A stretch of DNA of 21,848 nt, taken from contig JAISZQ010000385.1 of assembly GCA_031269165.1 (NCBI GenBank), positions 1 through 21,848 on the forward strand. Direction: 5' to 3'. Of the stretch, positions 1 through 6,515 are shown piece after piece. The DNA is from Spirochaetaceae bacterium. Its GTDB lineage: Bacteria; Spirochaetota; Spirochaetia; Treponematales; Breznakiellaceae. The notes beneath the pieces were generated by a model that saw only the letters and a list, made by a program, of their open reading frames with translations, was not told the DNA's origin and searched no databases. The translations under genes and the position numbers were made by a program. The stretch's first letter is position 1; the number at the start of each line of letters is the position of its first letter.

Positions 1-111
1 CCCCCGCAGAGGGGGTAGTGGAAGACGCCGTAGGCGGCTGGAACGAGGGGGAGACGCGGCAACCTGTTGCCGTCCCCCTTTTTATACATTCTTAAAGAGA
101 ACGGCTATAAT
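1..111. repeat. Family R1 repeat, copy 1 (G-rich, with hairpin)
   Basis: This stretch resembles 12719-12811. Both copies hold a CCCCCGCAGAGGGGG palindrome, a purine-rich arm ending in a GGGGGA block, a GTCCCCCT block, and then ATTCTTAAnGAGAACG followed by CTATA. Copy 1 differs by carrying a CGGCAAC-CT-GTTGCCG hairpin at 57-72. The repeat supplies the DNA just before the first operon, including a TATAAT at 106-111 that could be its -10 box. The left edge is cut by the window, so the true length is unknown. Confidence 0.6.
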
Positions 112-129
112 GAGGCGCAGGGAGAAAGG
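106..129 (+). promoter_or_regulatory. Possible -10 box and RBS of the GTPase-ABC operon
   Basis: TATAAT lies at 106-111, with a poor -35 match (TTATAC at 82-87, 18-base spacer). GGAGAAAGG at 121-129 is a good Shine-Dalgarno sequence eight bases before the ATG at 137 and supports that start. The -10 box sits at the end of the R1 repeat, so the repeat may have brought the promoter. Confidence 0.4.
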
Positions 130-136
130 CGAATAG

Positions 137-841
137 ATGAGTGAGAGTATCAGAGTGGTGATCGCGTCCGGGCCTCCGGCAAGCGGCAAGACGGCGGTTA
201 TGACCCAGCTCATAAAGCGGGGGCTCAAGGCGGGCGCGAAAATCGCCGCGTGTAAGATTGACTGCCTCAAAACGCGGGACGGCGAACGATACGCACGGTT
301 GGGCATTCCCGCCGTCATCGGGTTGTCCGAGGACGTGTGCCCCGACCATTTTCTCGCGGTCAACTTGGAAGAAATGACCGCGTGGGGAATGCGGTGCGGC
401 GCGGACATTCTCATCATCGAAACTGCCGGGTTGTGCCACCGGTGCGCGCCCGCCACGAAGAAAACCGTCTCCGTCTGCGTGCTCGACTGCGCGTCTCATA
501 TCGCCGTCCCGGAAAAGATCGGCCCCGCCCTCTCCACCTGCGACATCGCCGTCATCAGCAAGAGCGACATGGTTTCCCAGGCCGAAACGGAGGTGTTTAT
601 CTACGCGATACGCAAACTCAACCGGGCCGCTGAAATCGTGGAAGTAAACGGCCTTACCGGAACCGGGGCGCATTCCTTGATGGCCCTCATCGGCCAGACC
701 GAGCCGATACGCGGCATTGCCGGAGACGAGTTGCGGCACAGTATGCCGTCCGCGATATGTTCCTACTGCGTGGGCGAACAGCGTATCGGCAACGATTACC
801 AACAGGGCATCGTCAAGAAAATGGAGTTTCCCGATGTTTGA
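137..841 (+). CDS. HypB/CobW-like P-loop GTPase, first gene of a three-gene cassette
   Basis: This 234-residue protein has a Walker A motif GPPASGKT at 12-19 and a strand ending IIETAG at 94-98, followed by CHRC (Cys100, Cys103). A SKSD motif at 141-144 stands where G3E GTPases carry NKxD. The layout is that of the SIMIBI/G3E metallochaperone group (HypB, UreG, CobW), whose members use GTP to hand over nickel, cobalt or zinc. It is unusually rich in Cys: 39, 43, 68, 87, 100, 103, 114, 118 and 135, plus a CSYC pair at 208-211 near the C-terminus. This is consistent with binding a metal or Fe-S cluster, though that is inference. It has no signal peptide, so it is cytoplasmic. Its stop overlaps the start of the ABC ATPase gene by eight bases, implying translational coupling. 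The exact substrate cannot be named. No hydrogenase or urease gene is in view. Confidence 0.75.
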   Translation: MSESIRVVIASGPPASGKTAVMTQLIKRGLKAGAKIAACKIDCLKTRDGERYARLGIPAVIGLSEDVCPDHFLAVNLEEMTAWGMRCGADILIIETAGLCHRCAPATKKTVSVCVLDCASHIAVPEKIGPALSTCDIAVISKSDMVSQAETEVFIYAIRKLNRAAEIVEVNGLTGTGAHSLMALIGQTEPIRGIAGDELRHSMPSAICSYCVGEQRIGNDYQQGIVKKMEFPDV

Positions 842-1610
842 CACCCTTACCATTTTCGGCGGCAAAGACAAAGACGGTTCCCCGGAGCCGATACGCGAGT
901 GGACGGCCCGCCGGGGCGAGATTATCAGCGTCATCGGGTACACCGGCAGCGGGAAGAGCCGCCTCATCCGGGACATCGAGCAGCTCGCGCAAGGCGACAC
1001 CGTCTCCGAGCGACGTATCTTTGTTGACGGCGCGGAACCGGAACCGCGCTGCCGGACGAATCCCGCGTCCAAAATCGTGTCGCATATATCACAGCACATG
1101 AACTACACTGTTGATCTGCCGTGCAGGGAATTTTTGCGGATGCGGGCGGAGTGCCGGGAATTTCCCGACCCGGACGCGAATGCCCGCACCATCATCGAAA
1201 CCGCGAACACGCTGTGCGGGGAACCGATTGCCGCCTGCGCGCCGCTTACCGGACTATCCGGCGGGCAATCGCGCGCGCTCATGACCGCCGACACCGCGAT
1301 AAACGCCGCCGCCCCGGTCATCCTGATCGACGAAATCGAAAACGCCGGGATCGATATCCCCGCCGCGCTGGGCCTTCTGCTCAAGGCCGACAAGATCGTG
1401 TTCATCGTTACGCACAACCCCCTGCTCGCGCTCAGTTGCGGCCGGCGGCTCATCATGCACAACGGCGGCATGGACGCGCTGCTCGCCCTTTCAGACGGCG
1501 AAAAGGACGTGCGTGGGGAACTTGAACAACTAAACCGTTACACACTTTCGGTACTGCGGAAACTGCGGGCCGGAGAACGCGCTGAGGAGCGGTATCTATG
1601 GCAAAACTAA
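834..1610 (+). CDS. Soluble ABC-type ATPase, second gene of the cassette
   Basis: Starting at the ATG at 834, this 258-residue protein carries the full ABC set: Walker A GYTGSGKS at 35-42, Q-loop Gln87, signature LSGGQ at 141-145, Walker B VILIDE at 162-167 and H-loop His194. The frame is open upstream to 717, but that part lies inside the GTPase gene, and the 834 start gives the usual short lead before the P-loop. No membrane segment is seen and no permease gene follows. It could therefore pair with an unlinked permease, or act as a non-transport ABC ATPase on a cytoplasmic complex. The chain is Cys-rich (72, 97, 107, 128, 135, 202). The C-terminal 40 residues look helical and charged. It overlaps the genes on both sides, so all three proteins are probably made in step. 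Confidence 0.8.
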   Translation: MFDTLTIFGGKDKDGSPEPIREWTARRGEIISVIGYTGSGKSRLIRDIEQLAQGDTVSERRIFVDGAEPEPRCRTNPASKIVSHISQHMNYTVDLPCREFLRMRAECREFPDPDANARTIIETANTLCGEPIAACAPLTGLSGGQSRALMTADTAINAAAPVILIDEIENAGIDIPAALGLLLKADKIVFIVTHNPLLALSCGRRLIMHNGGMDALLALSDGEKDVRGELEQLNRYTLSVLRKLRAGERAEERYLWQN

Positions 1611-2515
1611 GGGTCTACTGGAGCAATATTTGCCTTCTGCGCAAGTCGGAAGAGGCGTTTCTCGCGGACTATGCGGGCGAGCTCGACATAACCTACTTTG
1701 GGCTGGGCACCCCGCACAAACTGCGGGAATGGGTGAAAAGCGACCTTGATGACACGGGGCGCGTCAATGCGGACGTGATTGTGTCCACCGACTTGGACAT
1801 CTTTCAGGACACGCGGCTTTTGCGCGGCAAAGACTTTTTTAGAGAACTGGAAACAGAACCGGTTTTTTGTTCGGGCCCCTTCATCGACAAGCCCGCGATC
1901 AGCACCGACCCGTGCATTGCGGTCTCACAGATACTCCCGATGTGTATCGCGGCCCCGCTGTCGAACCGCGACCATCCGGCCTCGCTGCGTGAACTGTGCG
2001 AGCCGCGCTACAAACACAAGGTCGTGCTGGGCGGGCGGGACACCTCGGCGGGGAGAAGCGTCGTGATGACGCTGTGGTACCTCTATGGCGAAGCGGCGGC
2101 GCGGGCGTTTCTGGACAACGCTGTATGGACCACCGTGCCCGCCGTTGCGCGTGTCAATCTGGCGCGGGGAGCATATCCGGTCGGTATCCTGCCGTCCGCG
2201 CTCTGCGGGTCGGGCGTTCGGGCAATCTTCCCGTCTGACGGCACCCCGGCGATCCCAACCTTTGTCGCTGTCTCCAAAACCGCCGCCGATAAACCCGCCG
2301 CGCTCGCCTTTCTGGGCATCCTTTTCAGCGGCCCGATGCAGCGTTTTTACGCCGACCGCGCCTTCGCCGTCCCCTCATCCGGCCCCCTGTCGCCGCTTTT
2401 CTACCCCGACGGAACGCCGCCCCGCTTCGTTTACCCGCCCGACGAGTGGCTCGACCGCTTTGACATGGCCCGGTTCACCGCGCTTATGGACGAAGGCGGC
2501 CCTGTGGGGAAGTGA
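1598..2515 (+). CDS. Substrate-binding-like protein without signal peptide, third gene of the cassette
   Basis: The ATG at 1598 has GAGGAG at 1584-1589 and overlaps the ABC ATPase stop by 13 bases. The 305-residue product reads like a periplasmic binding protein of the Fe(III)/thiamine/molybdate type: ADVIVSTDLDIFQD near 58-71, a hinge-like KHKVVLGGRDTSAGRS near 139-154, and a late LAFLGILFSGPMQRFYADR that matches the closing helix of such proteins. It starts MAKLRVYWSN, however, with no hydrophobic signal or lipobox, so it should stay in the cytoplasm. That is odd for a transport binding protein. It suggests a domain recruited as a sensor, scaffold or carrier for the neighbouring GTPase and ABC ATPase. 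The family assignment is by fold-like pattern only and the ligand is unknown. Confidence 0.65.
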   Translation: MAKLRVYWSNICLLRKSEEAFLADYAGELDITYFGLGTPHKLREWVKSDLDDTGRVNADVIVSTDLDIFQDTRLLRGKDFFRELETEPVFCSGPFIDKPAISTDPCIAVSQILPMCIAAPLSNRDHPASLRELCEPRYKHKVVLGGRDTSAGRSVVMTLWYLYGEAAARAFLDNAVWTTVPAVARVNLARGAYPVGILPSALCGSGVRAIFPSDGTPAIPTFVAVSKTAADKPAALAFLGILFSGPMQRFYADRAFAVPSSGPLSPLFYPDGTPPRFVYPPDEWLDRFDMARFTALMDEGGPVGK

Positions 2516-2902
2516 TAAGGGAAGAGGGGGTCGTTGGGCGGCGGCGGCAGAGTCGTCATTGCGAGGGCGCCGCTCATTAGAGCGGGCGAAGCAATCCAGA
2601 CGAGATAGCCCCGCTGGATTGCTTCACCAACGGCAAATTGCTAACGGCAACTATGTTGCCGCGGGTTCGCAATGACGGGTGAGGTTTGCGGGGGATGGCC
2701 GCCCGTCATTGCGAGCGCAGCGAAGCAATCCAGCGAGGGCCATCCCTGTCTGGATTGCTTCGTTGCTAACGGCAACTGTGTTGCCGCCGCCTCGCAATGA
2801 CGGCCATCCCTATTCCCTAATTCCTCCCGCCGAAAAGAAGGGGGCCGCCTCTCGCAACTACGAAAAGCAACCCCTATCTCGTATCTTTTACCTCTTCCCT
2901 GT
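2516..2902. repeat. Repeat field with two GTCATTGCGAG palindromic elements
   Basis: I see no gene here. Two elements lie at 2555-2676 and 2705-2801. Each begins GTCATTGCGAG, runs through GAAGCAATCCAG and its inverse CTGGATTGCTTC, and ends CTCGCAATGAC or TTCGCAATGAC, so each can fold into one long hairpin. Both carry an inner hairpin CGGCAAC-NNN-GTTGCCG (2645-2661 and 2770-2786). A tail of about 90 bases after the second copy, including CCGAAAAGAAGGGG, is repeated after the element at 3553-3638. Confidence 0.85.
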
Positions 2903-3088
2903 TTAGCCGATTGCCGGGCTAATATGCTTCGTTTTCGTGGGTTCTGCGGCTTCTTTGGCCTGTTTCGGCTCCCGGACGAGGCACATTTTGTCATATTCCC
3001 GCATTCGAGCGGCGGAAATTGCCCCAATTGCAAACATCTCGGTTGCGTCCTGGTGTATTACTTCATAAATTTCACTTTTATATCTCAT
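2903..3088 (-). CDS. Short antitoxin-like protein lacking the DNA-binding domain
   Basis: This 61-residue protein follows the toxin gene on the reverse strand after a nine-base gap, with AGGAGG ahead of its ATG. Its start (MRYKSEIYEVIHQDATEMF, then GAISAARMREYDKMCL) matches, as I recall the family, the N-terminal part of antitoxins paired with RelE/HigB-type toxins. These normally run to about 100 residues with a C-terminal Cro/C1 helix-turn-helix. Here the chain ends after a Lys/Glu/Thr-rich tail, so no helix-turn-helix is present. Two similarly short relatives lie at 20513 and 21152, which suggests the short form is a real lineage and not a single accident. The role is inferred: binding and neutralising the toxin, perhaps without operator binding. 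Confidence 0.6.
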   Translation of the reverse strand: MRYKSEIYEVIHQDATEMFAIGAISAARMREYDKMCLVREPKQAKEAAEPTKTKHISPAIG

Positions 3089-3097
3089 CTTTGCCTC

Positions 3098-3466
3098 CTA
3101 AAAAACCTCTACGAGGGATTCTCTTCTCAACCAAGCCTCTATTTGCTCATCGGTCAGGGCAAAATCATCCTTGGCGTTTTTCTTAAAGTCCCGTTTTTCT
3201 CTTTGCCCTATGTTTGCCCTGTCGGACTTCTCAAATCCATAGACAGAGAATGTCCGAAACTCGCTTTTAAAGAACACAATCACCCGGTGGCCGCCCGACT
3301 TGCCCTCGCCGGGCCGGGCGACTCGCACCTTGTAAACCCCGCCGCCGAGGTTGGCCTCCGCTTGCCCCGTTTCAAGCACATCGTTGACTATTGCCTTGAG
3401 TTCGCCGTCCGTTATACCCTCTTTGGCAGCGAACCGGGTAAACCACGAATTCTTGAATGTCCTCAC
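3098..3466 (-). CDS. RelE/HigB-type toxin of a type II toxin-antitoxin pair
   Basis: The 122-residue protein opens MRTFKNSWFTRFAAKEG and has a central LGGGVYKVRVARPGEGKSGG, then HRVIVFFKSEFRTFSVYGFEKSDRANI. This is the pattern of the PF06296-like RelE/HigB toxin family, which cleaves or blocks mRNA at the ribosome. Full length is retained. The start is GTG at 3466. There is no Shine-Dalgarno sequence, but a promoter-like pair (TTGTAA at 3496-3501 and TATTGT at 3473-3478 read on the reverse strand, 17-base spacer) puts transcription start on the GTG itself. The toxin gene comes before the antitoxin gene, the order usual for higBA. The pair sits between two direct repeats (2705-2895 and 3553-3735), so it may have moved as a unit. 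Confidence 0.8.
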   Translation of the reverse strand: MRTFKNSWFTRFAAKEGITDGELKAIVNDVLETGQAEANLGGGVYKVRVARPGEGKSGGHRVIVFFKSEFRTFSVYGFEKSDRANIGQREKRDFKKNAKDDFALTDEQIEAWLRRESLVEVF

Positions 3467-3472
3467 TTAGAG

Positions 3473-3501
3473 ACAATAACCAAAAAACAGCCGAATTACA
3501 A
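3473..3501 (-). promoter_or_regulatory. Possible promoter of the toxin-antitoxin pair at 2903-3466
   Basis: Read on the reverse strand, TTGTAA (3501-3496) is 17 bases from TATTGT (3478-3473). Each hexamer matches four of six consensus bases. Transcription would start at the GTG start codon. Confidence 0.35.
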
Positions 3502-3521
3502 GCCTCATCCGGGGAAGTGAG

Positions 3522-3735
3522 AATTGAAAATGGTAAATGAAAGAAGCTCTGCGTCATTGCGAGTGTGCCACTCGTTAGAGCGGGCGAACACAAGGCCATC
3601 CCTGTCTGGATTGCTTCACCCTCCGGGTTCGCAATGACGGTCATCCCTGTTCCCTAATCTCTCTCACCGAAAAGAAGGGGCCATCCCCACACCCACGAGG
3701 AACAGCCCCCGTCTCTTACCTATTACCTAAACGAG
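3522..3735. repeat. GTCATTGCGAG element plus tail, with a GAAAATGG-type repeat
   Basis: A GAATTGAAAATGGTAAATG motif (another dispersed family) at about 3522-3540 precedes a GTCATTGCGAG palindrome at 3553-3638. Its tail to about 3735 matches the tail after 2801: CATCCCTnTTCCCTAAT, CCGAAAAGAAGGGG and a TTACCT-rich end. The shared parts thus form direct repeats flanking the toxin-antitoxin genes between them. No coding gene is seen in 3467-3795. Confidence 0.8.
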
Positions 3736-3760
3736 CGGTATGCTTTTTCATAAATACTAC

Positions 3761-3789
3761 TTTACAAAATTTCCTACAGGCCGTATATT
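3761..3789 (+). promoter_or_regulatory. Sigma-70-like promoter of the AbrB antitoxin gene
   Basis: TTTACA at 3761-3766 and TATATT at 3784-3789 are separated by exactly 17 bases. Transcription would start at the A of the ATG at 3796, and no Shine-Dalgarno sequence precedes it, so the message is probably leaderless. Confidence 0.6.
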
Positions 3790-3795
3790 TACGGT

Positions 3796-4053
3796 ATGCG
3801 CTATGTAACGATGACCGAAAAGGGACAGATAACCGTGCCGGTAGAAATAAGGCGTTCTCTGGGCTTAAAGCCGGGAAAGAAATTAAACATATCCCTCAAG
3901 GGTGATGATATTGTTATTCAGAAGTCCGTGACCCTTGAGGAAGTCCGGCAGCTCCTCAAGGCTGAAATGAAGAACGGGGGGACAAACGAAGTAAAAACGG
4001 AAGGAGGGGCGGGGTGGACCGCCCATGTGGAGGATCAGTTTGGCAAGTCTTGA
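3796..4053 (+). CDS. AbrB/SpoVT-type antitoxin
   Basis: This 85-residue protein has the classic swapped-hairpin start, MRYVTMTEKGQITVPVEI, then RRSLGLKPGKKLNISLKGDDIVI. That is the DNA-binding fold of MazE/VapB/AbrB antitoxins and fills residues 1-47. The remaining residues are a Lys/Glu-rich tail expected to bind the partner toxin. A second Met at residue 6 is an alternative start. The promoter directly upstream places the transcript start on the first ATG. The gene overlaps the 5' end of the PIN toxin gene, the usual layout of such pairs. Because the toxin is interrupted, this antitoxin may now act only as an autorepressor or against a related toxin elsewhere. Confidence 0.8.
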   Translation: MRYVTMTEKGQITVPVEIRRSLGLKPGKKLNISLKGDDIVIQKSVTLEEVRQLLKAEMKNGGTNEVKTEGGAGWTAHVEDQFGKS

Positions 4054-4435
4054 CACCAACTGCCTGCTACGCTGGATTTTGGGTGATGTGCCTGAGCAGA
4101 CGGTCATCATGGATAACCTTATTTCCTCCGGTAAAAATTGAGACGCTTCCGATGCCGTTTTGATCGAAACGGTGATTGTTTTGGAGAAAGTAAAAAAAAT
4201 AAGCAGAGACGCAGTTGAAAAGGCCCTTATGGTAATTATCGGTCAGGCAAACATCAGATGCAGTCGGGAACTGTTTACCGAGGCCCTGCCCCTGTACCGG
4301 ACCCATCCCAAACTTTCTTTTATTGATTGCTATCTATCCGTACTTGCCCGGAAGACAGGGACAGTCCCGCTTTTCACCTTTGATCAAAAAATGACTCATC
4401 AGCTTCCGGGTGTAACCCTCCTCACTTCGCAATGA
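4025..4435 (+). pseudogene. PIN-domain (VapC-type) toxin gene broken by an in-frame TGA
   Basis: From the ATG at 4025 (or a TTG nearer 4040) the frame reads SLDTNCLLRWILGDVPEQ, the first PIN block with its catalytic Asp. It stops at TGA 4139-4141 and carries on in the same frame with SDAVLIETVIVLEKVKKISR and, later, SFIDCYLSVLARKTGTVPLFTFDQK, the remaining acidic PIN blocks. Apart from the one nonsense codon the ribonuclease domain is intact and no base is gained or lost, so the lesion looks recent. A restart at ATG 4160 would lack the first catalytic Asp. The final residues and stop codon come from a GTCATTGCGAG-family end (TTCGCAATGAC), so the original 3' end was replaced by the repeat. Confidence 0.8.
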
Positions 4436-4710
4436 CGGGTGAGGTTAGCGGGCTTGCGGGGGATGGCCGCTTGATGGCGGATGGGGGTTAAGGTCTGCGG
4501 ATTGCGCCTGTCATTGCGAGTGCGCCACTCGTTAGAGTGGGCGAAGCAATCCAACCCAGCAGGGGAATTAAAAACGGTAAATGGAAAATGATAGGAAGAG
4601 AACGCACAGCGTCCCAAACACGGCATTTTCCATTTTCAATTCTCCATTATCCATTCGCGCAACGCGCGCCCCGCCCCTTCGGGGAATTGAAAATGGTAAA
4701 TGGATAATGA
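4427..4710. repeat. Half-elements and a long inverted repeat of the GAAAATGG family
   Basis: 4427-4437 is the right end of a GTCATTGCGAG element and 4510-4552 a left half. From 4562 come GAAAATGG-type units, and 4624-4710 is an imperfect inverted repeat: CATTTTCAATTCTCCATTAT on the left arm is mirrored by GAATTGAAAATGG and ATGGATAATG on the right, around a GC-rich centre with GCGCAACGCGC. No gene is seen between 4436 and 4808. Confidence 0.75.
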
Positions 4711-4777
4711 ACCACGAATACTTTATGATAGGCCCCATCAAATCGGGACCGCCATTTGGCAATCGGTGATTTGTTGA

Positions 4778-4801
4778 CCGGGGGAAGTCTCCCCCGGTTT
4801 T
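4778..4801 (+). terminator. Eight-base-pair hairpin followed by TTTT
   Basis: CCGGGGGA and TCCCCCGG (4778-4785, 4790-4797) enclose AGTC and are followed by TTTT on the forward strand. It lies eight bases beyond the modA stop. On modA's own strand the U-run is missing, so it could stop forward transcription or act only as a 3' stabilising stem. The same AGTC-looped stem recurs at 8527-8544 and 17000-17013 as part of family R3. Confidence 0.4.
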
Positions 4802-4808
4802 GGGCCAA

Positions 4809-5648
4809 CTACTTGACCAGCGCGAACCCGTACTTCTCAAAAATCGCGGCGGCGGTCGGGGACTTGAGGAACACGATGAAATCGGCAGCCTCCTTCCCGT
4901 GGGCCGAAGCCTTGAGTGGCGCGGCAGGATAGATGACCGGCGTGGCAAGAACCCCGGCGGGAAGCGGCGCGACCACCTCGACCTTGGGCTGGGAAGCCGC
5001 GTCTGTCGCGTAGACGATCCCGACTTCGGCACTCGCCTCGGCCACCCAGTTCAGCACCTCGGTAACGTTTGAACCGAGGGAGACCTTTCCCTGAATCGCG
5101 TTCCAGTTGCCGATTGTGGTCAACGCCTCTTGCGCGTACTGTCCGGCGGGAACGACTTTAGGATCACCCACCGCGATGGTCGCCGCTCGCTGGATGTTGT
5201 CAAATGCGGTGACCGTCGTGGCACGGCCCTGGGGCTTAATGAGCACGATCTTGTTCTCCAGCAACGGCGAAACCACCTGCGCGTCGATGTAGCCGCCCTT
5301 TACGAGCGCGTCCATCTGCCGAGTCGCGGCGGAAAAGAACACGTCGGCGGAGAGGCCGTTCTCGATCTGTGTTTGCAACCGCCCCGACGAGTCATACACG
5401 CCCTCGATGGTCACGGTGGGGTGGTCTTTCAACCACGCGGGAATCAGTTCCCCGGTGAACGCCTTCTCAAGCGAAGCCGCCGCCGCGAGGGTGATCACCA
5501 CAGGTGGTGCCACCACTTGTGGTACCGCCACTGGTGATGTCTGCGATGCCGTTGTTTGCGGTTCAGGGACAGCCGCTTTCTTGCCCCCCGCAAAAGTCGT
5601 CACGGTAACCACCGCCATGATCAACAAAAATGACAAAAGTTTTTTCAT
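4809..5648 (-). CDS. modA: Molybdate-binding protein of an ABC transporter
   Basis: This 279-residue exported protein has a signal peptide, MKKLLSFLLIMAVVTVTTFA, with cleavage likely before GGKK and no lipobox Cys. A Pro/Val/Ala-rich linker follows to about residue 50. The ModA fold then starts at ITLAAAASLEKAF, continues with YDSSGRLQTQIENGLSADVFF and SAATRQMDAL, and near its end has VLNWVAEASAEVGIVYATDA. These are the oxyanion-binding and hinge blocks of ModA, which delivers molybdate or tungstate to ModBC. No modB or modC is next to it, so the permease must be encoded elsewhere or lost. A strong promoter and an AAGGAG ribosome site precede the ATG. Confidence 0.88.
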   Translation of the reverse strand: MKKLLSFLLIMAVVTVTTFAGGKKAAVPEPQTTASQTSPVAVPQVVAPPVVITLAAAASLEKAFTGELIPAWLKDHPTVTIEGVYDSSGRLQTQIENGLSADVFFSAATRQMDALVKGGYIDAQVVSPLLENKIVLIKPQGRATTVTAFDNIQRAATIAVGDPKVVPAGQYAQEALTTIGNWNAIQGKVSLGSNVTEVLNWVAEASAEVGIVYATDAASQPKVEVVAPLPAGVLATPVIYPAAPLKASAHGKEAADFIVFLKSPTAAAIFEKYGFALVK

Positions 5649-5669
5649 TCGTTTACTCCTTGTCTACGA

Positions 5670-5698
5670 GTTATATCATAAAACAATTTGACTGTCAA
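5670..5698 (-). promoter_or_regulatory. Sigma-70-like promoter of modA
   Basis: On the reverse strand a perfect TTGACA (5698-5693) is 17 bases from TATAAC (5675-5670). Transcription would start about 15 bases before the ATG, leaving room for the AAGGAG site. I see no clear ModE palindrome. Confidence 0.75.
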
Positions 5699-6027
5699 CA
5701 GGGCGGAATGGCAATAGAAATTTTGAGAACCACGAACCACAAGGGATCCCACGTTCAATCATGAAGCGCAACACTGAGCCCTGGAAGATCCCCGGCCTTT
5801 GGTCCGCGCCAACACGAACGAGTTTTGACGGGCTGACGCCTTCGGCTATTGCAGTTTCTGGGGTTTAACTAACATGCACGGTTTTGAAACAGCCTCGCCT
5901 TGCAAACCTGCGTTTTTAAAGGTTGCGGATCTTACAAAGTTTGCGGGCAAGCAGAGCTTGCCTTGTCAAAACTTGAGATTTTGAAACAGGCTCTCTTATC
6001 TATTCTCTATACTTGTACTGCGGGTAC
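5699..6027. other. Non-coding gap with two GTTTTGAAACAG motifs
   Basis: I see no gene in this stretch. It holds GGTTTTGAAACAGCCTC near 5879 and ATTTTGAAACAGGCTC near 5970, two members of a family whose full palindrome is at 7402-7440. Between them are inverted pieces such as GCAAGCAGAGCTTGC. The rest is unremarkable. Confidence 0.6.
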
Positions 6028-6056
6028 TTGACTGATTCAATTTCCTGTGTTATCCT
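6028..6056 (+). promoter_or_regulatory. Sigma-70-like promoter of the second PIN toxin-antitoxin operon
   Basis: TTGACT at 6028-6033 and TATCCT at 6051-6056 are 17 bases apart. The predicted transcript start falls on the A of the ATG at 6063, and no Shine-Dalgarno sequence is present, so the message is probably leaderless. Confidence 0.6.
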
Positions 6057-6062
6057 GTCTGT

Positions 6063-6515
6063 ATGACAACCTTTCAGCAAACGATAACCGTTCCTCCCGA
6101 TCGGCGGTTGCGCCTTGACGTGGCCCTGCCGGACACTTTCACCCCCGGATCCCAGTTGTGCCTTGAGCTTAACCCCGGTGAGGCCGGACCCAAAACCAAA
6201 GAATCCATGTGGGATGCCGCAGAGCATGTGCGCGGCCTGTATGCCAAGGAACCTTCCGTCGCCTATTTGGAACGTCGCCACGATGAAGACCTGCTGGAAT
6301 GGGAATACGTGGAGCACAGCCATGCTGAAACCATGAGGGAATGGAAAGATGCTTTCCCCCTGAAGCCGGGCGAGCAAGCGCGGCCCCTATACGGCTTGTT
6401 TGAAAGCGACGGGCACGAAGTTGACCGTTTTCTGGAAGAGAAACGCCATGAACAAGCCAGGGAAGACGCAATAGACGCACGCGAGGCCGCCGAAAGCGAA
6501 TGGTTTAGCCAATGA
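6063..6515 (+). CDS. Probable antitoxin of a PIN toxin pair
   Basis: The 150-residue protein begins MTTFQQTITVPPDRRLRLDV, a beta-hairpin-like start of the kind seen in antitoxins with an AbrB/MazE-like N-terminus. A long acidic and Arg-rich helical middle follows, and the end is EVDRFLEEKRHEQAREDA and so on, probably the toxin-binding helix. It overlaps the next gene by four bases (ATGA), so the two are coupled. I do not recognise the family precisely. The call rests on the partner PIN gene, the gene order and the predicted fold. At 150 residues it is longer than most VapB proteins, and the middle part might be a second domain. Confidence 0.6.
   Translation: MTTFQQTITVPPDRRLRLDVALPDTFTPGSQLCLELNPGEAGPKTKESMWDAAEHVRGLYAKEPSVAYLERRHDEDLLEWEYVEHSHAETMREWKDAFPLKPGEQARPLYGLFESDGHEVDRFLEEKRHEQAREDAIDAREAAESEWFSQ

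Noticed and set aside
92..1099. 335-codon open frame on the reverse strand
   Set aside because: It lies antisense to the GTPase and ABC ATPase genes, has no recognisable domain and arises from high third-position GC in the real frames.
4139..4141. TGA in the PIN gene read as selenocysteine
   Set aside because: No SECIS-like stem is evident just downstream, the position is not a known redox site in PIN proteins, and simple nonsense mutation is the plainer reading.
4568..5032. 154-codon reverse frame extending past modA
   Set aside because: It is an Arg/Ser/Pro-rich shadow across modA and GAAAATGG repeats and has no domain.
5699..6027. Possible tRNA or small RNA gene in the gap after modA
   Set aside because: No cloverleaf with a T-arm GTTCRA and matching acceptor stem was found; the stems present are repeat pieces.
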